Assembly: GCA_002390675.1 (NCBI GenBank)
Contig: DGPZ01000123.1
Location: forward strand, 57,669 to 92,548
Origin: Deltaproteobacteria bacterium UBA4427
GTDB lineage: Bacteria; Myxococcota_A; UBA9160; UBA4427
Length of the DNA stretch: 34,880 nt
Direction: 5' to 3'
Shown here one piece after another: positions 1 through 9,275 of the stretch; within the stretch, counting starts at the first letter, position 1; every line of letters starts with the position of its first letter. Under the pieces are notes generated by a model. That model ran no database searches, was not told the DNA's origin, and was given only the letters and a program-made list of their open reading frames with translations. The translations under genes and the position numbers were made by a program.

Positions 1-53
1 CCGGCAGTTTCCGGTTCGGTTGTATCCGCCGATGCTTGTTCTTCTGAACTCAT
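1..53 (-). CDS. 5' end of an unidentified gene, cut by the left edge
   Basis: Read on the minus strand, an ATG at 53-51 opens a frame that stays open to the window edge for 17 codons. An AGGAG ribosome binding site lies five bases upstream of it, which is why I call it a real start. The visible N-terminus (MSSEEQASADTTEPETA) is acidic and rich in Ser, Thr and Glu, so it is probably a disordered cytoplasmic tail. Nothing identifies the family. The gene is divergent from the MFS transporter, and the 155 bases between them must carry both promoters. Confidence 0.55.
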   Translation of the reverse strand, partial: MSSEEQASADTTEPETA

Positions 54-208
54 GGGAGCTCCTCAGTTCTGCCGTCGCGTGACGCTCGGCTTCCGGAGTT
101 GAAATCCTAGCGCGAACCGAGTTCGGAACGCCCGTGCGGAGGTATCTCGCTGGCCTAGACTCGCTCGACGCCAATTCCTATCAGAATCGGCGCCGAGAGG
201 GTTCGCTG

Positions 209-1516
209 ATGTCGATCGAGGTTAGTTCTACTACTGCAGGCGCGGCGAATGCGTCTTCGCCTGGCCCCTTTTTAGGTTGGCGGATGGTGGGCGTGGCCTT
301 CGTGGCACAGTTCATCTCAACAGGGGTCGTGCTCTCAGTCGTCGGAAATTTTTCTGGGCCGATCAGCGAAGAATTCGGCGTCCCCCAGACGATGATCGGG
401 ATCGCACCCGGGGTCTCAATTCTTGTGATGGGGATTGCTGGGCCCTTTGTGGGGCGGGCACTGGATGGCGGGCACGCAAGACGGCTCATGGCGACCGGGG
501 CGCTCCTCACGGGGCTCGGCTTGATTCTCTTGTCTCGGACCCATGAATTTTGGTTGCTCGGTGTGATCCATGTTGCGCTCGTTTCGACAGGTGCCGCGCT
601 CTTCGGCGCGATGCCCTCTATGGCGCTCGTGACCAATTGGTTCGTGAGGCAACAAGGTTTCGCTCTTGGGCTTGCGGTCGCGGGGGCCACGCTCGCGAGC
701 TTTCCGGCGCCCGTCGCGGCCGAGTGGATGATCATAAATTACGATTGGCGAACAGCGCTTTTTGCTTTCGGCGTGTTCACGCTAGTCGCTGGTGTTCCTA
801 CTTTTGCGACCCTCGTCATTGGCCGCCCCGAATTCGTGGGGCAGGGGCCCGATGGGGATGATTTGTCCGAGGTCGCGTATGCGCCTAAAGACAATGAAGC
901 TTCGCAGGATGCACCAGGAGCTCTTGCTGTCGGTGTTCTAGCGAGGGATTCGAGGCTCTGGCTATCGGCGGTTGGCTTTGGGCTTGTGATGTCCTCGCCG
1001 GTCGTATTGATTGCCCTGTTGATTCCGTACGGTAAGGAGCTGGGGCTCAGCGGAAAGGATGCGGCGTACTTCTTTGCCGCCATGACCCCGTTCTCCCTGC
1101 TTGGGAAGCTGGTTCTTGGGCGGCTAGCAGACAGAGCCCCGCTGAAGCCGATCATCGCATTCGTTGTTCTGCTCAATATTGCGTGCTGGGGGATTCTTTC
1201 AGTGGAGCCGGGATTCATGCTCTTCTTGATAGGTGGCGCGATCTACGGTCTTGGAATCGGTGGCGCAGCGCCAGTTCACGGCGTGCTCTTGGCGAGACTT
1301 TTCGGCCGAGCGAATTATGGTCGCGTGAGCGGTCTCGGTGGGATGGTGGCGATTCCCTTGCTCGTGCTCGCGAACTTTGCGAGTCAGGCAATGCTAGGTG
1401 CTACGGGGTCCTACCAGATGACCTTTGGTATGCAGGCCGGACTCCTAGTAGTTGGTGGTATCCTCTTGGCCTGCATTCGGATTCCCGATAGCGACGTGAA
1501 TGACGGTGCCGCGTAG
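209..1516 (+). CDS. MFS transporter, monocarboxylate/OFA-like
   Basis: This is a 435-residue major facilitator superfamily permease of the inner membrane with about 12 hydrophobic segments, the usual MFS length. The loop after helix 2 carries the MFS motif-A pattern (GRALDGGHARR), repeated in weaker form in the second half (GRLADRAP). The opening GWRMVGVAF and the overall pattern resemble the monocarboxylate/oxalate-formate group, so a small organic acid is a likely substrate, but the true substrate cannot be read from sequence. The frame is open from 134. I start at ATG 209 because GAGAGG at 195-200 gives a ribosome binding site and the extra upstream residues (Arg-rich, polar) do not look like an MFS N-terminus. 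It is divergent from the gene at the left edge and convergent with the DUF3604 pair. Confidence 0.85.
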   Translation: MSIEVSSTTAGAANASSPGPFLGWRMVGVAFVAQFISTGVVLSVVGNFSGPISEEFGVPQTMIGIAPGVSILVMGIAGPFVGRALDGGHARRLMATGALLTGLGLILLSRTHEFWLLGVIHVALVSTGAALFGAMPSMALVTNWFVRQQGFALGLAVAGATLASFPAPVAAEWMIINYDWRTALFAFGVFTLVAGVPTFATLVIGRPEFVGQGPDGDDLSEVAYAPKDNEASQDAPGALAVGVLARDSRLWLSAVGFGLVMSSPVVLIALLIPYGKELGLSGKDAAYFFAAMTPFSLLGKLVLGRLADRAPLKPIIAFVVLLNIACWGILSVEPGFMLFLIGGAIYGLGIGGAAPVHGVLLARLFGRANYGRVSGLGGMVAIPLLVLANFASQAMLGATGSYQMTFGMQAGLLVVGGILLACIRIPDSDVNDGAA

Positions 1517-1531
1517 GCATATGCGGTTTTT
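1509..1531 (+). terminator. weak possible terminator after the MFS gene
   Basis: A short CCGC (1509-1512) and GCGG (1523-1526) stem with a 10-base loop is followed by five T residues. It overlaps the stop codon of the MFS gene. The stem is only four base pairs, so this is a weak candidate for an intrinsic terminator. Confidence 0.25.
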
Positions 1532-1545
1532 GTGCGTTCGCGCGT

Positions 1546-3537
1546 CTACTGCGCAGGCGTCGTGGGTTCAGCAAGCGCCGTAGACGATTCGGGGCGATAC
1601 CAGATCGGTGAACTCCAGGCGCGTTCCTGGATCGACTTCGTGATCTCGTCCTCGCAGCAATACTCGTAGCCTTCACGCATTGTGGATGATTCATCGCAGG
1701 AGATACCGGTGTCTATACAGGCCCACTGGGTCCAGCGGCAGCTCGGCGTCTCGCGCAACCGCGCATAATAGAAAGCGGGCTGCTCTGCATCGAAGGCCGG
1801 GTCGCTCCAGACTGTGCAGAGTCTTTTGCTGCCGGGTGCTGTCGGTTCACAGGTCAGTGGATCGACGTCGGCGGCGCTGTCACCGCCCACTACTTTAAGA
1901 ACTACTTCCTTAGTCTCGCCGTCTTCTACCCAGCCTTTTACGATTTCGATCTGATCCAGGTCACCACCATTAGGGTGGGGGTCGCGGGTTGCGGCGACTA
2001 CGAAGCGCGGCGCGCCTGCGTCATCCGGGCGCGTGCGGAGGTCACTGCCCATAGGAACGCCAAGCGCGTAGCCCTTCGCCGCGAGTTCGGGGTCATTACA
2101 GAGGCTCGACTCGAAATCCCAACCGCCAAAGAGGCGAAGTTCCGGTCGCGTGCCACTCGTGGCGTAAGTTTCTCGCTGATCCATGGCGGCATAGATCGAA
2201 TCTCTAGAGTTTTCTTCCGCCCAAACGACGGCTAGGCCGCCGGGGTTAAGAGTTGCGATATCGGGGAGGCCGGGGACATCGAAAACTGTGTTCCCGGGCT
2301 TGCCGGCGCCGCCGTGCCCGGGATGGCCGCGTTCCGCGACGAGGCCGGGAGTACCGAGATGGGTGTCGGTGCTGCCGATTTGGCCGAAGGCGAAGGGATT
2401 CACGCCGAGGCTGCTGTCGAGAGCGAGGCCGCGCTTAAGGGCATCTCGCGTGAAATTGACGGCTTCGACCGGGTCGCCGCTGGTCGCAAATGTGTTAGGC
2501 GCTTTTTCGAAGCCGCAGCCTTCATCATTCACACCTGGGTAGAATGCGCACTCCGACTCGCCCTTGTGTTGGATCATCTCGACCAGCCTGTCGTAGCGTG
2601 CCCGTATAGGCGCTTCTTCTGCAGAAATTTCTTCTCTCGACCCCGCTGCCTCGGCCGAGGTGAAGGCCGATCCGCTGCTCCAATTTGAGTTGTGGGGAAT
2701 CGTGATGACTTCGCAGCCAGGCTTCCCGTCTCGACACTTTTCATCGAGGCCTCGCCACAAGTTGATTGCGTCAATTCCGCTTTCCATTACGCTGATCGGC
2801 AGATCGGGTACGTTTTCGTTGCGGAAGACGACGTTGCGATGGAGATGACCGCCAGTATTGACAGCGCCGGTCCATTCATAGGCCACGAGGCTGGTGAACT
2901 CGCAGGAGGCGCTTCGGTCGTAGGCTTCTTCAGCGGCTGTCTGATGCTCTTTCCAGACGATGCCCGCGGCGTCGTAGCAGAGCCTTGCGTCTTCTCCGCA
3001 GAAACCCCATCGCGAACCGAACATCGAATAGCGTCCATTGAACACGAAGAACGATACGCGGGGAAAGCTGCGATACATGCGACAGGCGAGCGAGCCGTAG
3101 CCTTCCGAGTCCGGCGTGTTGCAGATATGCACTTCGCCGATTTGCTCGGCGTGATCGGTGATCGCGGCGAAGTCGAGGGGGCGGGCGAGTTGGACGCGCC
3201 GCATGGGACGACCGTCTTCGGTGTAGGGCTGAATGCCGAGGGATTCGCCGCGGGCGAAGAGGTAGGCCTCTCGCGGCGATATTCGATTGCCCTGGGTCGA
3301 TGCGTCTTGTGAGCGTGCGGTATGTACGTGCAAGTCGCCGAAGAGAGGTCGCTTGGTGGGGACATAGTCCGTGCAAGGCTCGCGCTCTTCCGTTATGTCG
3401 AAGGGACGTACGATCTTCGCAGCCACGGCTTCGGCTTCAGCCGGGAGAGCGAGGGCTGCGCCGGATGCTAGGCATAGAAAGACTGCCGGGCCTGTGACGA
3501 TTGTCTTGAAGAGGCGGCGAAGGCGAATAGGGTTCAT
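1546..3537 (-). CDS. DUF3604 family secreted protein (downstream copy)
   Basis: A 663-residue protein of the DUF3604 family, whose function is not established. An N-terminal Arg-rich stretch, a hydrophobic helix and an Ala-rich end near residue 30 form a Sec-type signal peptide, so the protein is probably periplasmic. Early in the mature part is GDLHVHTARSQD (His70, His72), followed by AAITDHAEQIGE (Asp128, His129, Glu134). These HxH and DH motifs resemble the metal site of PHP-type phosphoesterases, which suggests a metal-dependent hydrolase, but no substrate is known. Several Cys pairs (for example CRWTQWAC near the C-terminus) could form disulfides. The start ATG has GGAG seven bases upstream. 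It lies 84 bases behind a paralogue on the same strand, probably in one transcript. Confidence 0.85.
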   Translation of the reverse strand: MNPIRLRRLFKTIVTGPAVFLCLASGAALALPAEAEAVAAKIVRPFDITEEREPCTDYVPTKRPLFGDLHVHTARSQDASTQGNRISPREAYLFARGESLGIQPYTEDGRPMRRVQLARPLDFAAITDHAEQIGEVHICNTPDSEGYGSLACRMYRSFPRVSFFVFNGRYSMFGSRWGFCGEDARLCYDAAGIVWKEHQTAAEEAYDRSASCEFTSLVAYEWTGAVNTGGHLHRNVVFRNENVPDLPISVMESGIDAINLWRGLDEKCRDGKPGCEVITIPHNSNWSSGSAFTSAEAAGSREEISAEEAPIRARYDRLVEMIQHKGESECAFYPGVNDEGCGFEKAPNTFATSGDPVEAVNFTRDALKRGLALDSSLGVNPFAFGQIGSTDTHLGTPGLVAERGHPGHGGAGKPGNTVFDVPGLPDIATLNPGGLAVVWAEENSRDSIYAAMDQRETYATSGTRPELRLFGGWDFESSLCNDPELAAKGYALGVPMGSDLRTRPDDAGAPRFVVAATRDPHPNGGDLDQIEIVKGWVEDGETKEVVLKVVGGDSAADVDPLTCEPTAPGSKRLCTVWSDPAFDAEQPAFYYARLRETPSCRWTQWACIDTGISCDESSTMREGYEYCCEDEITKSIQERAWSSPIWYRPESSTALAEPTTPAQ

Positions 3538-3621
3538 CTCAATCTCCGTGGAATCATTTTTTCGCGAAGGAAGCGTGTTGGAGTTTCAAGGACGTTGAGG
3601 GCGTGAGTTTGAGACCAGTGA

Positions 3622-5712
3622 CTAGCCGCGGCTCGAAACTTCGTACCAAATTGGCGAGGTCCAGAGTCGTTCCTGAATGGTCTGAGCGATACCTGGGTCG
3701 TCGCAGCTGGCATTCTTGCTGCCCTCAGGCTGCTCGAGGCATTGAATCGTGGACCATCGGCAGCTCGGGTTTTCGAGAACGCGCGCGTAGTAGACGGCAT
3801 TGGTTTCCGGATCGAAGTCGGGATCGGTCCAGACTTCGCACAAGTTGTTATGCCCGACGCCTCGCGGCTGACAGGTGTCGAGGTCGACGGTTGCCTCGTT
3901 CGCTCCGCCCGCCACGTCGTAGACAGCCTGATGGAACTCGCCATCTTCGCCGACCCAGCCCTTAACGATCTGGGCGCGCTGGAGGAGACCGCCGGGATGC
4001 TCGGGGGTGCCGATATCTCGCATAGCTGAGACGACGAATTTTGGCGATTGGCTTTCGCTCAAACGTTTGGGCATATCGCCGCCCATCGAAACGCCGCCGG
4101 CGTATCCTCGGGAGACGAGCTCGGGGTCTCCGCAAAGGTCATCGGGATAGTCCCAGCCGCCGAAGAAGCGCGCGGTAATGCGTGGGCCGCTCGTTCCGAA
4201 GGTCTCGCGCCGCTTCATGGCATCGAAGATCGAGTCCCGCGAGTTCTCCTCTGCCCAGACCCCGGCGATTCCGCCGGGATTGGAGCTCAGCGTATTCGTT
4301 GCGTTTACAGGACTATTGCCTGGATCGAGTCGCGTCTCCAGTGTCGCGTCGGAGCTGCCACTCCAGCCCTGATAGGAATACTCTTCGACATCGCCGGGGT
4401 TCGCGTTATGTGTGTCCGTAGCGCCAACGATCCCAAGCTTGAAGGGGTTTACGCCGATACGAGCCTTCTCACGAAATCCTTCGAGCAGCGCATAACGGAT
4501 ATAGTCCTTTCGCGACACGCAGCCCATATCGAGTAGCGCGCCGAAGCCGGCGCCGTCTATCCCGCAGTCTTCGGCCTCGGGGCCACGCCATTCCTCGTAG
4601 TCACAGAATTCGTCCGTTCCGCCAATCACACTGGCGAAACCATTTCGGCATTCCGAGTCGCCCTTGATCTGCGTGATCTCAGCGAGGCGCTCGATGTCAC
4701 GTCGCAGACTGGCGCGGGCACGCTGGACTTCGAGAGGCAGGTCCTTGCCCGTGATCGCGAACATGTTGCCGTTCGAGAGATTTGAATTGTGGGGGAGGGT
4801 GAGAACATCGCAGCCGATTCCGGCATCGAGGCATTGCTCGCGCAGCGCCTCGAAGAGGTCGTCGATATCAGGCGTGTCGATCCAGGCGATCGGGGATGCC
4901 GGCACATTGGCATTTCGGAAGATCACGTTGTGATGGATCTTCGCGAGGCGTGGCGTCGCCGTGTATTCGTAAGCGTGGAGCGTCGTGAAACTACATCCGG
5001 CCGAGCGATCATAGTGACGTTCCGCCGCTTCTTGTTGTTCTTCCCAAACCGTTTTCATGGAGGACAAGCATTCGATGTAGCTCTGGTCACCGCAGAGGGC
5101 TTCGCTCCGCGAAGGCATTTCCCGCGCGATGTCGATGGCGTCGGAGAGTGCCGACATTTGGGCGCCGAACTTGCCTAACGGACCGGGTGCAATCGCAACG
5201 TCCCCTCTGAAAAGTTTGCAAGCCCCCGAGTCGTATCGGGAGGAGCCGGGCCGCGTGCAGAGCGCGACTTCACCTTGAAACGACGCATGATCGGTGAGGG
5301 CTGCGAAGTCGATCGGACGTTCAAGCCGAGCCGGTCGGGTGGGCGCGCCCGCATCATTGAGCGGCGGTAGAAAAGTCTCTTCTCCCTTCGCGAATGCGAA
5401 CACTTCGTCGGGGCCGTTTCGGACGTCCCAGAGCCAGGCATCCATAGAGAGCGAGGAGTGGACATGAAGTTCGCCCCAGAGAGCTTGGCGGTTAAGGTCG
5501 CGGTCGGCGCAGGGAGCGCGGTCTTCGCTGTAGGGGCGGCCGGAGGGCGAAAGGGCACGTGCTGTGGGGCTTGCTGAGGCGGTCGCCCCTGTCGCCATCG
5601 CGTCGGTGTCGTCGGTGTTGCCCGTCGCAGTTGGCGTTGTTGGCGTGCATCCAAGTAGTGATGCCAGCAAGAGAACAGAGAACCAGCCTTGTCGCATTCG
5701 GAAATGATGCAT
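3622..5712 (-). CDS. DUF3604 family lipoprotein (upstream copy)
   Basis: A 696-residue DUF3604 protein, paralogous along its length to the next gene downstream. The N-terminus is a lipoprotein signal: a hydrophobic helix ending in LLGC (Cys22), then a Thr/Ala/Ser-rich linker of about 40 residues. This predicts membrane anchoring, whereas its neighbour looks soluble. The metal-site motifs are conserved: GELHVHSSLSMDAW (His83, His85) and AALTDHASFQGE. Later shared blocks include LPHNSN, VWAEENSRDSI and the C-terminal TSPIWYE. The start is well supported by AAGGAGG seven bases before the ATG. It is divergent from the NTF2-like gene, with 87 bases between them for both promoters. The family's reaction is unknown; a phosphoesterase-like hydrolase is the best guess. 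Confidence 0.85.
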   Translation of the reverse strand: MHHFRMRQGWFSVLLLASLLGCTPTTPTATGNTDDTDAMATGATASASPTARALSPSGRPYSEDRAPCADRDLNRQALWGELHVHSSLSMDAWLWDVRNGPDEVFAFAKGEETFLPPLNDAGAPTRPARLERPIDFAALTDHASFQGEVALCTRPGSSRYDSGACKLFRGDVAIAPGPLGKFGAQMSALSDAIDIAREMPSRSEALCGDQSYIECLSSMKTVWEEQQEAAERHYDRSAGCSFTTLHAYEYTATPRLAKIHHNVIFRNANVPASPIAWIDTPDIDDLFEALREQCLDAGIGCDVLTLPHNSNLSNGNMFAITGKDLPLEVQRARASLRRDIERLAEITQIKGDSECRNGFASVIGGTDEFCDYEEWRGPEAEDCGIDGAGFGALLDMGCVSRKDYIRYALLEGFREKARIGVNPFKLGIVGATDTHNANPGDVEEYSYQGWSGSSDATLETRLDPGNSPVNATNTLSSNPGGIAGVWAEENSRDSIFDAMKRRETFGTSGPRITARFFGGWDYPDDLCGDPELVSRGYAGGVSMGGDMPKRLSESQSPKFVVSAMRDIGTPEHPGGLLQRAQIVKGWVGEDGEFHQAVYDVAGGANEATVDLDTCQPRGVGHNNLCEVWTDPDFDPETNAVYYARVLENPSCRWSTIQCLEQPEGSKNASCDDPGIAQTIQERLWTSPIWYEVSSRG

Positions 5713-5799
5713 GGAAAACCCTCCTTCGAAGAATGCGGACGCTAGCCCAGTGATGCGCCTAGACTAGGAGGAGCTGACCTGAACAAGAGAGGAAATTTC

Positions 5800-6303
5800 A
5801 TGTCCGATTCGACACTTCAAAGCCTGCTCGATCGAGACGCCATCCGCGACGTCCTGTCGCGGTATTGCCGTGGTCTTGACCGAATGGACCGTCCACTGGC
5901 AGATACGGTCTGGCATCCCGGAGGCACGGCGCTCTACGATGGAATCTTCGAAGGAACCGGCGCAGGCTTCCTCGATTGGGTTTGGGAAGCCCACGCAAAC
6001 ATGGATCGCCATTCTCACCAGATTACAAACGTGTTGGTCGAGCTTGATGGCGATCGCGCGACGAGTGAAGCGTACGTGACAGTTGTGCTGTGGACGCGTC
6101 CTGACGCGGACCGGAAGCAGCTGGAACTCGTCGGTCGCGGTCGCTACCTGGATCGATGGGAGCGGCGAGGTGGCGAGTGGGGAATCGTTCATCGACTCCA
6201 TTTGCTCGACATGTCGAGCGCCTTCCCGCTGGAGCGTGCGGACGTGAGCTGTGGCAGTCGGCGGGATCCAAAGGATCTTTCTTACGAGTTCTTTTCGGCA
6301 TAG
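5800..6303 (+). CDS. NTF2/SnoaL-like domain protein
   Basis: A 167-residue cytoplasmic protein of the SnoaL-like NTF2 fold. The N-terminus LLDRDAIRDVLSRYCRGLDRMD is the typical opening helix pair of this group, and the later VWHPGG and DRHSHQITN blocks carry the His residues that line the cone-shaped pocket in relatives. Members include ketosteroid isomerase-like and polyketide cyclase-like enzymes as well as non-enzymatic binders, so I assign only the fold. Length is normal for the family. The ATG has GAGAGGA six bases upstream. It stands alone between a divergent DUF3604 gene and a convergent sulfotransferase, 37 bases from the end of the latter. Confidence 0.75.
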   Translation: MSDSTLQSLLDRDAIRDVLSRYCRGLDRMDRPLADTVWHPGGTALYDGIFEGTGAGFLDWVWEAHANMDRHSHQITNVLVELDGDRATSEAYVTVVLWTRPDADRKQLELVGRGRYLDRWERRGGEWGIVHRLHLLDMSSAFPLERADVSCGSRRDPKDLSYEFFSA

Positions 6304-6340
6304 CAGCTTCTGGAAGACAGCTAACTACCTAAGAGACTGG

Positions 6341-7600
6341 CTACTTTACTTCGATTCGGACCGGAAACTTCTCGAGATAGAAATCGAAGGCCTTTCGGAG
6401 TTCTGCCGGGTCGGCTCCGAAATCCTTTCGAACGTCGTAGACGACTTGTCCGTCTTTGCCGCGGGGGTGTGCGGCGATGTATGTGGCAATCTGTGTCCTT
6501 GCTTCATCGGTCATTGGCAAGCCAGCGACCTCGTAGATCTTCTCGACCGTCGCAACATCATTGGCCATGAATTCGTGGAAGAGCACATCGACCGTTCGGT
6601 CCGCGGGCAGTAAGTGTCGGTCGCGAACGGAGGCCTGAAGCAGCTTCTGTACTCGGTCGTGCCAGTATTCGAGATACCACGCCGGATCCGTCGTGCGATA
6701 ACTCGTCCTCGAGCTATAGGCCATCATAGTGGAGGCGGATTGAATCACGGAGACCGGATCGCGGTGCGTCACAACGACCGTCGCATCCGGGAACGTCGAC
6801 ATCAGAGGACCTATCTGTTCGAGATGCTGCGGGCATTTCAGGATCCAGCGCTCACGCGGCTTCGTCCACTGCAGGATCTTGAGGCCGGTTAGGAGCGCGC
6901 CTTGATAGTGGGGCGTCTGGTCGTGCGCGAGATAGTAGTCACGCCATTTAGGAGCACGGGCGATCCATTCGAGATTGTAGCTTGTGAAGTCTGGAAGTAG
7001 AAACTCCAGCTCTTCGTGAATATGATCGGGCTCCATAGGATGCATCGCCGCGATGAGGGGTGAACTCGTGCGCATTTGATCCCAGATCGCATTGCAGCGG
7101 TGCCAGCGCGGATCAACTCCATCAGCCCCGGGCTTCTCGGCAGGATCGGGGACGGGCTCTTGCCCCTCCCAAAGCGGCATCGATCGCAAACGTTCGTCGG
7201 AGGCGATGAGATTCACGAGATGTGTGGTGCCGGAGCGCGGAAGTCCCATGACGATGATAGGGCGCTCGATTTTGACGTCATGAATTTCGGGATGGCGCAT
7301 GAGAAGATCGTTAGTGCGAAGCCTGGTTTTCGCATAACGAACGCAGTCGTTGTAAAGGATCATACGGCCGAGATTCGTGCGATTATCATCCGCATTCATT
7401 TCGTCGAACCAAATTCCGAGCCGTTCTTTCCAGTCGTCGGGCCCCCAGCAATTGAGCCCGGTCGCTTGCTCGGCCTCGGCCTGGACTCGGGCGACGGAGA
7501 GCTCAATGTCGAGGGTGTCGGCGTAGTCGATTCCCGCCTGCTGGACCTGGGTCAGAACTGGGTTGGTTAGATCTTCGATACGGATTTTCTCTCCGGCCAC
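6341..7600 (-). CDS. sulfotransferase family protein
   Basis: A 419-residue protein with the PAPS-dependent sulfotransferase fold. The 5'-phosphosulfate loop is plain at about residues 117-127 (VMGLPRSGTTH), and the 3'-phosphate motif follows in the middle (VVVTHRDPVSVIQSAS). Between them are KCPQHLEQI and the acidic, Trp-rich stretch seen in bacterial members of the Sulfotransfer_3 type. It should transfer sulfate from PAPS to a hydroxyl of a small lipid or saccharide; the acceptor is not known. No signal peptide is seen, so it is cytoplasmic. The start is GTG at 7600, supported by GAGGGAG about eight bases upstream. It is divergent from the uridylyltransferase. Confidence 0.85.
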   Translation of the reverse strand: MAGEKIRIEDLTNPVLTQVQQAGIDYADTLDIELSVARVQAEAEQATGLNCWGPDDWKERLGIWFDEMNADDNRTNLGRMILYNDCVRYAKTRLRTNDLLMRHPEIHDVKIERPIIVMGLPRSGTTHLVNLIASDERLRSMPLWEGQEPVPDPAEKPGADGVDPRWHRCNAIWDQMRTSSPLIAAMHPMEPDHIHEELEFLLPDFTSYNLEWIARAPKWRDYYLAHDQTPHYQGALLTGLKILQWTKPRERWILKCPQHLEQIGPLMSTFPDATVVVTHRDPVSVIQSASTMMAYSSRTSYRTTDPAWYLEYWHDRVQKLLQASVRDRHLLPADRTVDVLFHEFMANDVATVEKIYEVAGLPMTDEARTQIATYIAAHPRGKDGQVVYDVRKDFGADPAELRKAFDFYLEKFPVRIEVK

Positions 7601-7672
7601 GCTTTTTCTCCCTCAATCATTCCTGCTATTCGGCGAATCGTCGGAGATCGAGGCTAGCCTCTCCTGCAGCCT

Positions 7673-9205
7673 GTGTGCAGGGGGATGCGGGCACGCGGTG
7701 CGCCGGCAAGATTCGACCCCGCTGGGGTCGTGCGGGTACTCAATCAGATGTGGGAGTCTCTGAGAGGCCCCGCGAAGAGTGACCTTTTGGAGGCTGCGGA
7801 AAGAATGCCGAATCTAGACCCGATGATTGCTGATGCCCATCGCAAACGGATGCATGCTGCCGGCATGCCGGAAATTGCGATCCGTTCCTTTATCCGGACG
7901 CTGAGATTCCTTCGGGAAGGCGGCGAGACTATGATCCATGAGTCGTCGATCGATCCGGTTGATGCGCTGCCGCATGCTGATGGGCTCGGAGACTTCGAAG
8001 GCCTTGGTCGCGAGGCGGCCCGCCACGCAGTCGTAATTAAGCTGAACGGGGGACTCGGCACGTCGATGGGACTTAATGGGCCCAAGAGTCTACTGCCGGT
8101 TCGCTCGGGACTCACGTTCCTCGATCTAATCGCACGGCAAGTGTTATGGCTTCGATCAAGGGAGTCCGTCGAGCTTCCGCTCATGCTGATGAATAGTTTT
8201 CGAACGAGCGAGCCTTCGCTCGAAGCACTCGCTCAGTATCCGCAGCTTGCGACTTCACTCCCCCTCGACTTCCTTCAGCACAGGGTCCCGCGGATCAATG
8301 TTGAAGACGGCATGCCAGTTGAGTGGCCCTCCGCTCCGGAACTTGAGTGGTGCCCGCCTGGACATGGTGACCTTTATGCGGCTCTCCTGAGCAGTGGCCA
8401 ATTAGGCCGGCTTCGGGAGCGCGGTATTCGTTATGCGTTCGTGTCGAATGCGGACAACCTTGGCGGCGCTCTAGATCTCTCGATTCTCGGCTGGTTCGCA
8501 GCACGTGAGATTCCCTTCGCGATGGAAGTCGCGGAACGGACGCTTGCGGACAAAAAAGGTGGGCATCTCGCGCGTCGCGATGGCCAGCTCATCCTTCGAG
8601 AGAGTGCGCAATGCACGGCGGAGGATTTGTTGTCCTTCCAGGACATCGAGCGCCATCACTATTTCAATACGAATAACCTCTGGGTCGATCTAGACAAGCT
8701 CGCCGAGCGTATTGACGCCTCGCCGGATGGGCTGCCGCTGCCAGTCATTCAGAATACGAAGACGATCGAGCCGGACGTGGAAGACGGTCCTCGATGTCTA
8801 CAGCTTGAGACCGCTATGGGTGCTGCGATCGAGTGTTTCGAGGGGGCAGAGGCGATCTGCGTTTCTCGGGATCGTTTTGCGCCGGTGAAGACGACGAATG
8901 ATCTGCTCGGGCTCTGGTCCGACGCATTCGAACTTACGGACGATTCACGCTTAGTTGCGGCGCATCCCGAATTGCAACAAAAACTTGAGATCGATCTGGA
9001 TCCCCGTTTCTACCGCAATGTCGAACAGCTGCAGGATCGCTTCCCCGGCGGCGCGCCTTCCTTAGTAAAGTGCAGTCGTCTTTCGATCCGCGGTGATCAC
9101 CTCTTCGGAGCGGGCGTCTCGGTGCTGGGCGATGTTCAGCTAGTAAACGAGAGTGGTGGCCAAGTAGAGATTTCTGCGGGCTCTGTGTTGGACGAGCGGC
9201 GGTAG
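7673..9205 (+). CDS. UTP-glucose-1-phosphate uridylyltransferase (UDPGP family, actinobacterial type)
   Basis: This enzyme makes UDP-glucose from UTP and glucose-1-phosphate, supplying sugar for glycans and glycolipids. It belongs to the eukaryote-like UDPGP family, not the GalU family. The nucleotide-binding loop KLNGGLGTSMG with GPKSLLPV is at about residues 123-143 of the longest frame, SNADNLGG supplies a metal-binding Asp, and QNTKTIEPD, RFAPVKTTNDL and a C-terminal beta-helix-like tail follow. The layout and the phrase MHAAGMPEIAIRSF resemble actinobacterial proteins. The start is uncertain: in-frame candidates are GTG 7673, ATG 7685, ATG 7748 and ATG 7805. The last has GGAGG 11 bases upstream and gives the N-terminal length usual for actinobacterial relatives; I report the longest frame. 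Confidence 0.85.
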   Translation: MCRGMRARGAPARFDPAGVVRVLNQMWESLRGPAKSDLLEAAERMPNLDPMIADAHRKRMHAAGMPEIAIRSFIRTLRFLREGGETMIHESSIDPVDALPHADGLGDFEGLGREAARHAVVIKLNGGLGTSMGLNGPKSLLPVRSGLTFLDLIARQVLWLRSRESVELPLMLMNSFRTSEPSLEALAQYPQLATSLPLDFLQHRVPRINVEDGMPVEWPSAPELEWCPPGHGDLYAALLSSGQLGRLRERGIRYAFVSNADNLGGALDLSILGWFAAREIPFAMEVAERTLADKKGGHLARRDGQLILRESAQCTAEDLLSFQDIERHHYFNTNNLWVDLDKLAERIDASPDGLPLPVIQNTKTIEPDVEDGPRCLQLETAMGAAIECFEGAEAICVSRDRFAPVKTTNDLLGLWSDAFELTDDSRLVAAHPELQQKLEIDLDPRFYRNVEQLQDRFPGGAPSLVKCSRLSIRGDHLFGAGVSVLGDVQLVNESGGQVEISAGSVLDERR

Positions 9206-9275
9206 GCGTCGATCCGCCTCATCGCTGCGGCAACGGCGTAGATCGTGCGCGAAGAGTACGCGCCCCCCTCGAGGC

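Noticed and set aside
113..125. CGAAC-CGA-GTTCG inverted repeat upstream of the MFS gene
   Set aside because: Arms of only five bases around a three-base centre are common by chance in GC-rich DNA, and nothing else supports an operator here.
2692..3312. Open frame of 206 codons on the plus strand
   Set aside because: It is antisense to the downstream DUF3604 gene and shows no start signal or motif of its own.
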